This document shows positions 60,322 through 64,000 of a stretch of 64,000 bases of DNA, piece by piece. This DNA is from Stenotrophomonas aracearum (GTDB taxonomy: Bacteria > Pseudomonadota > Gammaproteobacteria > Xanthomonadales > Xanthomonadaceae). The stretch spans positions 2,429,001 to 2,493,000 of the forward strand of contig NZ_CP115543.1 of the NCBI RefSeq assembly GCF_031834615.1, read 5' to 3'. The position numbers and the translations under genes were made by a program. The notes beneath the pieces are model-generated. The model was not told where the DNA came from. It worked only from the letters and a program-made list of their open reading frames with translations, and searched no databases. Each line of letters opens with the position of its first letter. Positions within the stretch are counted from its first letter, which is position 1.

Positions 60322-60606
60322 CTACAACCTTGGACCAGAATTCACGACAACGCCGCGCACACGTAAATCTGGCTGTGCGTCACACGCGTTGATCTCGTCT
60401 CGGAAGCACGCGGGCGGAAGCGCATCTATGTCCATCTCGAAGACCACCTTGGAGTGGTTGACGAAGTTGGCATGCTGCCGTCCGTGTTCATTTCCCTTGA
60501 TCCGCTGACCCTCGGGACACGCAAACTTCAGCGCAGTCAACGTGAAGCCGACATCAGTTCCCTTTTCATTTTTCGTGCCTTTCGCCGGTAGTTCGAAGCA
60601 GATTTA
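60322..60606 (-). pseudogene. Probable gene remnant encoding a cysteine-containing protein end
   Basis: On the minus strand an open stretch from about 60606 to a stop at 60322 reads like real protein (CFELPAKGTKNEKG near its start, FVNHSKVVFEMDIDALPP later). It has no start codon after the upstream stop except an internal TTG at 60540. I interpret it as the surviving 3' part of a gene whose 5' part was lost. A functional short form starting at 60540 cannot be excluded. The rest of 60224-60797 holds no feature. Confidence 0.4.
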
Positions 60607-60797
60607 ACCTACCCTCGTGAAACCAGCACTCGACAACCTACCCGTCTCTTAAGGGAATTGCTCCCGCCACCGATACCAAAGATATCACCTGACTGCTTCT
60701 CGAAACCTGCCCATCGCTTGCCCAATGCGCTCGTAGATGAAAGCGGCGATGCATGCAGCCCGTGTTATATTCTCGAAGAAGGGGCAGGGAACAACGT

Positions 60798-61337
60798 ATG
60801 GCAGGTTTCGAAGTTGCGGGACTCGTTGAGGCCTTGAAGAAGCTGGGGATGACACGGGTCGCCCTCGTGATCGTAGTCGCGGCCGCGCTTACCTCCCTCA
60901 TGGGCGACGCACTATTGAGGACACTTCCCGCTCTACTCGACTGGTTCGGTAAGACCGGCGTTATGGTCCTCGCCGCCGCTGTGGCATGGCTTGTCATATC
61001 GCTGGTGGAACGGTTGCTAAGCGCCACCTACCCGTGGATGGAACATCGAGCGGAACAAAAGATTCTGGCGCGGCTGATCGAGCAGCTTTCGGAACAGCAG
61101 AAGATGATTCTGCGCGCCGCGGTGGATGGCCGCTTCGAACACCTAGACTTACACGCCGTGCAGCAATCTGCCCAGCGCCAGGGCCAAAGCCTGAGCGTGG
61201 AGATAAACGGACTTAGGGCCACAAGAGTAATTGACTACGAGGGACTGATATCGGCGCCTGTCTACCGCTATCTACTGGCGAATCCGGCATCGGTGGGCTC
61301 TAAGGCCCCCGCTCAGACCGTCCGCGAAGGCTGGTAA
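60798..61337 (+). CDS. Hypothetical membrane protein, weakly like SieB
   Basis: A 179-residue protein from ATG 60798 with AGGGAA upstream. Two membrane segments (about 22-40 and 52-72) are followed by a cytoplasmic helical region (AEQKILARLIEQLSEQQKMIL). This layout, two N-terminal membrane helices plus a small globular domain, resembles superinfection-exclusion B proteins and some other small membrane proteins, but I see no decisive motif. It stands alone. Confidence 0.6.
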   Translation: MAGFEVAGLVEALKKLGMTRVALVIVVAAALTSLMGDALLRTLPALLDWFGKTGVMVLAAAVAWLVISLVERLLSATYPWMEHRAEQKILARLIEQLSEQQKMILRAAVDGRFEHLDLHAVQQSAQRQGQSLSVEINGLRATRVIDYEGLISAPVYRYLLANPASVGSKAPAQTVREGW

Positions 61338-61724
61338 CGGCACGACGCTCGGTCGAAGACCATACGCTAGAAGTACTAGGATGCGCTACATCATGATTCT
61401 TCATGCTGGGATAGCTCCAACGCACGCGAGAAGAACCAACGACCGACGCGGAGCAACGCGTGCCGACACTAAAGTAAGCCACCGCGATCCTTCGCATCTC
61501 TAAGCGCCCCTGATCTCATCTCGTGACATTGTTCCATGCTGGCGCGCCTTTCGCCAAACAGGTGCGCTACAATTCGCGCCGCATATTACCCGACTTTGAT
61601 TCAGGGGAGCCCCGGCTTCGTCGACATCGAATACCGCCTTACCGCGACTTGATGGCCGTTCGACGGCAGTCCGGCACCCATTTACTTCCGACATACTCGC
61701 AGCGATGGAGAGTACTCGGATCTC

Positions 61725-61752
61725 ATCGCCATCGCCATCGCCATCGCCATCG
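61725..61752 (+). repeat. Hexamer tandem repeat (ATCGCC)
   Basis: Four and two-thirds copies of the 6-base unit ATCGCC lie just upstream of the zinc-finger gene start. In the longer frame it would encode a His-Arg run. It may vary in copy number and alter promoter or leader spacing. Confidence 0.8.
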
Positions 61753-61762
61753 AGTATTGTTC

Positions 61763-62047
61763 GTGAGTAAATGGAACTGTTCAAAATGCCGGGCCGACAA
61801 CCGCATTGGCATTCGTTGTTCTAGCTGTGACTGGCTCAAGGGCGCAAGCCATTGGCTCTGCCCAGCGTGTCGTCATGAGAATTACGATACAGGTATTTAT
61901 AACGACCCGTCTAATTACCGGTGCGGAGAGTGCCAGGCTGAGCGGCCCGACGCAAGAATACTGCGCAACGGCCGCTATTTTAAAGGCTGGCCCTGGGCCG
62001 CATTGGCTGTGATTGCCATGGTGATCTACTCACACCTGAAAAGCTAA
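61763..62047 (+). CDS. Small zinc-finger membrane protein
   Basis: A 94-residue protein from GTG 61763. Two CxxC-CxxC zinc ribbons of RanBP2-like spacing (CSKCRADNRIGIRCSSC, then CPAC with a later CGEC) are followed by one C-terminal membrane segment (WPWAALAVIAMVIYSH). The longer open frame upstream passes through a tandem repeat and looks non-coding, so I use the GTG. Function unknown; it may bind RNA or a protein partner at the inner membrane. Confidence 0.6.
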   Translation: MSKWNCSKCRADNRIGIRCSSCDWLKGASHWLCPACRHENYDTGIYNDPSNYRCGECQAERPDARILRNGRYFKGWPWAALAVIAMVIYSHLKS

Positions 62048-62057
62048 GTAAGCCCAC

Positions 62058-62098
62058 GAAAAAACCAAATCATGAGCGATTCTTAGGAGGTTCGCTCA
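62058..62098 (-). terminator. Hairpin with T run, minus direction
   Basis: TGAGCGA (62073-62079) and TCGCTCA (62092-62098) form a 7-bp stem. On the minus strand it is followed by a T-rich run (the A run at 62058-62066 on +). It lies just beyond the tRNA-Ser 3'-end copy, where a tRNA gene terminator would be expected. Confidence 0.55.
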
Positions 62099-62120
62099 CG
62101 GTCAAATTAAATAATGGCAG

Positions 62121-62138
62121 TGGCGGAGAGAGTGGGAC
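62121..62138 (-). repeat. tRNA-Ser 3'-end copy (attachment-site-like)
   Basis: Read on the minus strand this is GTCCCACTCTCTCCGCCA: the T-stem 3' half, the acceptor strand and CCA of a tRNA-Ser. No tRNA body follows to the right, where it would have to lie, so it is a fragment. A terminator-like hairpin lies just past its CCA end. I read it as the far end of an island integrated at a tRNA-Ser gene located to the right of the window; island DNA would begin at 62139. Confidence 0.55.
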
Positions 62139-62280
62139 TAAACGATCCCAACACTAACCCATTGATATTAATAAGGAACTCTAGCCGGAATGTGTCCTGG
62201 TGAGTGTCCTTCGAGTCTATTGCCAAAGTGCCATTGACTCAAGCACAGCGATGTCGGCTGGCCTTGGTTGGGGTGTCAAT

Positions 62281-63312
62281 TTAATCGGCCGCCGCTGCTT
62301 CAACACCTGTATTGACGTCAAAGCTCCATCCACACCCAGAGCAGACTATAGAATTTTGCTCGTAAAGCTTGAACAAGGACTCGTTGTCTGACAGCACGGG
62401 CTTAGTGCAATTCGGGCAGTCCAAATCCAGCTCGTTAAGCATAGATCTGATCTCTGTCATGAGTTCGGTAGAGCCCAGACCATTGGAGCGGAGATCAACC
62501 CAGTGCGCAAATCCAATCCGCGTTCTGATAAAGGTTAAATCCAATACATCGTCTCGTCTTTTGGCGAAGCTGGACACAAGAGCCTCAACAACATCAATCG
62601 TGTGCATGATCACAAGCGGAAGGTAACTATAAAAGCCCTCCCATTGAGTCAGCCATGCCTCTTCTGTCGAAAATATGAAATTGAAGTTAGCCGCCTCTGT
62701 CTCTAGACCTGGAAAAGTTGTTACAAGATGATTTGCTTTTTGAAAAAGGTCTTCATAGCCAAAAGCGAATTGCTTGTTGTAGCGAAGGTCATACATAAGC
62801 TTGGGCTGCATCCAGCTCCCTAGCGACGTTTTTTCCATCGCAAGTGTGATGAGCTCCAATTTCCTCTTCTCACTCATCTTACTGATCGACTTCGCCTTAA
62901 GCTCGTCACCTTCGAACACAGTAAGCATGTCCTCGGGATCAGCGAGCAACCACTCAAGGTAAAGAAGGTTCTCTTTTAAGGGCTTCCTCAAGAGTGCGTA
63001 TGCGACCGTGAGCTTGCCTTTAGCAGAGCACCTTAAAGCCTCATAGAGGAAATTTAGGAAGTCCCCGAGCAGTGCCGCCGTGAGCTGCTTGTAATACATC
63101 TCCTTAATTTCGTCACGATGGCCGTTTTCCGTCATCCACTTGAATAGCTCATCACCGCCAAGACCCTCTTGAATGGGAGCGTTTGCAACGACCTGGACAG
63201 AAAAGATGTCCGCCTTCGCCCCCTCTTTCACTGTCGACACCAGCTGATCGTGCAGGAAAAAGGAGAAGTTATGACTGAAACGAAATCGTTCAGGGAGATT
63301 TCCGTAATCCAC
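62281..63312 (-). CDS. Hypothetical protein with C-terminal zinc ribbon, low GC
   Basis: A 343-residue protein from GTG 63312 with AGGA upstream. It is mostly helical, without signal peptide or membrane segments. A C-terminal CPNC and CSGC pair (about 300-330) forms a zinc ribbon. I recognise no other domain. Base composition is clearly lower in GC than in the core genes, with A/T-ending codons, which supports recent transfer. It is the first gene inside the putative tRNA-Ser island, so a defence or mobile-element role is possible but not shown. Confidence 0.7.
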   Translation of the reverse strand: MDYGNLPERFRFSHNFSFFLHDQLVSTVKEGAKADIFSVQVVANAPIQEGLGGDELFKWMTENGHRDEIKEMYYKQLTAALLGDFLNFLYEALRCSAKGKLTVAYALLRKPLKENLLYLEWLLADPEDMLTVFEGDELKAKSISKMSEKRKLELITLAMEKTSLGSWMQPKLMYDLRYNKQFAFGYEDLFQKANHLVTTFPGLETEAANFNFIFSTEEAWLTQWEGFYSYLPLVIMHTIDVVEALVSSFAKRRDDVLDLTFIRTRIGFAHWVDLRSNGLGSTELMTEIRSMLNELDLDCPNCTKPVLSDNESLFKLYEQNSIVCSGCGWSFDVNTGVEAAAAD

Positions 63313-63540
63313 GCATGTTCCTAGTGAACGCCAGGCTAGGCAATGCCAATTCTTACGTCAGCTAACCGCGACGTCAAGACCGCGCCAGAGCCACGGGCCA
63401 TTGATTTAAGGTCGAGCCTGCGGCCCAGCCGATGGATAGCTGAAACTAACGAGCGACACGAAAACTTTGGTCGATGAATCCTTGACATTGCGCGGCCCCG
63501 GCTTATTTGTGATTAACACTCAAATAAAACCGGAGATCCA

Positions 63541-64000
63541 ATGCACAAATTGCTTTTTAGCTTACTCATGCTCCTTGCACCAACAACTGCCCTTGCTTCT
63601 CAAGAACCTTATTGGTCAAAACTCACTTCATCGAATTTCCTGGTGAGCCCGAGCACTGCCCATGTTCGAATTTTTGATCAGGGTTCAAGTGGCATCATCT
63701 TCGGATCCTCGTCACCCTTGTTCTATGGAGAAATCGAATCCGATAGCAACTCGAACCCAGCCGAAACACTGAAACCTACCAAGAAGCCACGCGGACGGAT
63801 CTATCGCTTTTTCCATCCCGGCCAAGAACAAATTTGGAAAGGTGTCCATCCTGATCTCAGAGAAAAGATCGAAGCCATTCAAGAGGTCATGAGAGATGAA
63901 GGCTTTGATCTAAGACCAGTTGAAGGATATCGAAGCCCTGAACGTCAAACCGCCCTCCTCGCGTCCGCATCCGGGGTCACGAGTGTTGGCGCATGGTCGA
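63541..64000 (+). CDS. Secreted M15-type peptidase, truncated by window end
   Basis: The frame runs open to the window edge with 153 codons visible. A signal peptide is present (LLFSLLMLLAPTTALAS). Residues about 120-153 resemble M15-type D-Ala-D-Ala carboxypeptidases or L-Ala-D-Glu endopeptidases (EGYRSPERQTALLASASG), where the zinc-ligand region should follow in the missing part. GGAG lies 8 bases before the ATG. It should act on peptidoglycan in the periplasm. Lower GC and position suggest it belongs to the same island as the previous gene. Confidence 0.65.
   Translation, partial: MHKLLFSLLMLLAPTTALASQEPYWSKLTSSNFLVSPSTAHVRIFDQGSSGIIFGSSSPLFYGEIESDSNSNPAETLKPTKKPRGRIYRFFHPGQEQIWKGVHPDLREKIEAIQEVMRDEGFDLRPVEGYRSPERQTALLASASGVTSVGAWS

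Noticed and set aside
61523-61762. N-terminal extension of the zinc-finger protein with a His-Arg run
   Set aside because: The run is encoded by a simple hexamer repeat, the upstream part is not protein-like, and GTG 61763 gives a compact protein.
62121-62210. A complete tRNA-Ser gene on the minus strand
   Set aside because: The end fits but the T loop and the rest of the body are missing.

Overview
The window is a high-GC gammaproteobacterial chromosome segment, most like Stenotrophomonas (Xanthomonadaceae). Three things point there: a complete Xanthomonadales-type VirB/VirD4 type IV secretion locus, the ppsR/ppsA divergent pair and class III phaEC genes in typical Xanthomonad form, and many GTAG-headed palindromic REP elements of the kind described in S. 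maltophilia (SMAG-type). Genus and species are inference from content, not from a search.

Layout. 1-4112 looks like the distal end of one or two genomic islands. Two exact 17-bp copies of a tRNA-Leu 3' end (2173-2189 and 4096-4112) resemble integration scars. The cargo is a PIN-like nuclease-family protein and a DUF1254/DUF1214 protein. 4113-8269 holds a secreted hypothetical protein, a soluble twin-PAS chemoreceptor and an AraC regulator. 8270-13286 holds a PAS-GGDEF diguanylate cyclase, Tex and a small protein. 13368-17727 is a PHA/phospholipid block (phaC, phaE, pssA with 4-bp overlaps) plus a MutT/MTH1-like Nudix hydrolase and a YqiB-like protein; three DnaA-box matches lie between pssA and the Nudix gene. 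17785-25274 is core metabolism and RNA maintenance: ppsR, ppsA, an old yellow enzyme, EcsC-like protein, orn, tadA, mntR.

25313-34766 is a signalling block. A tightly overlapping four-gene operon (hybrid kinase with three receiver domains, CheR, CheB, receiver-kinase) is transcribed away from a PAS kinase, a lone receiver and a GAF/degenerate-GGDEF/EAL protein. It has CheR and CheB but no CheA, CheW or receptor inside the cluster.

35010-48591 is the secretion locus, all on the minus strand, in the order virD4, virB7, B8, B9, B10, B11, B1, B2, B3, B4, VirB5-like, B6, then a secreted DUF4189 protein. This machine in Xanthomonas and Stenotrophomonas delivers toxic effectors into rival bacteria. 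49185-58666 holds an MFS exporter, a SymE-like/HigA-like fusion protein behind a long structured leader, a UvrD/HelD helicase with a topoisomerase-type zinc ribbon, a thioredoxin-reductase-like flavoprotein, an M3 peptidase and a ClC antiporter.

58667-62120 carries small hypothetical genes and a probable gene remnant. At 62121-62138 there is an 18-bp tRNA-Ser 3' end on the minus strand, which I read as the near end of a second island extending right. Beyond it base composition drops, with a zinc-ribbon protein of unknown function and the start of a secreted M15-type peptidase cut by the window edge. The most novel-looking items are the SymE/HigA fusion with its leader, the histone-like tandem-repeat tail on PhaE, and the two tRNA-scar island borders with unfamiliar cargo.
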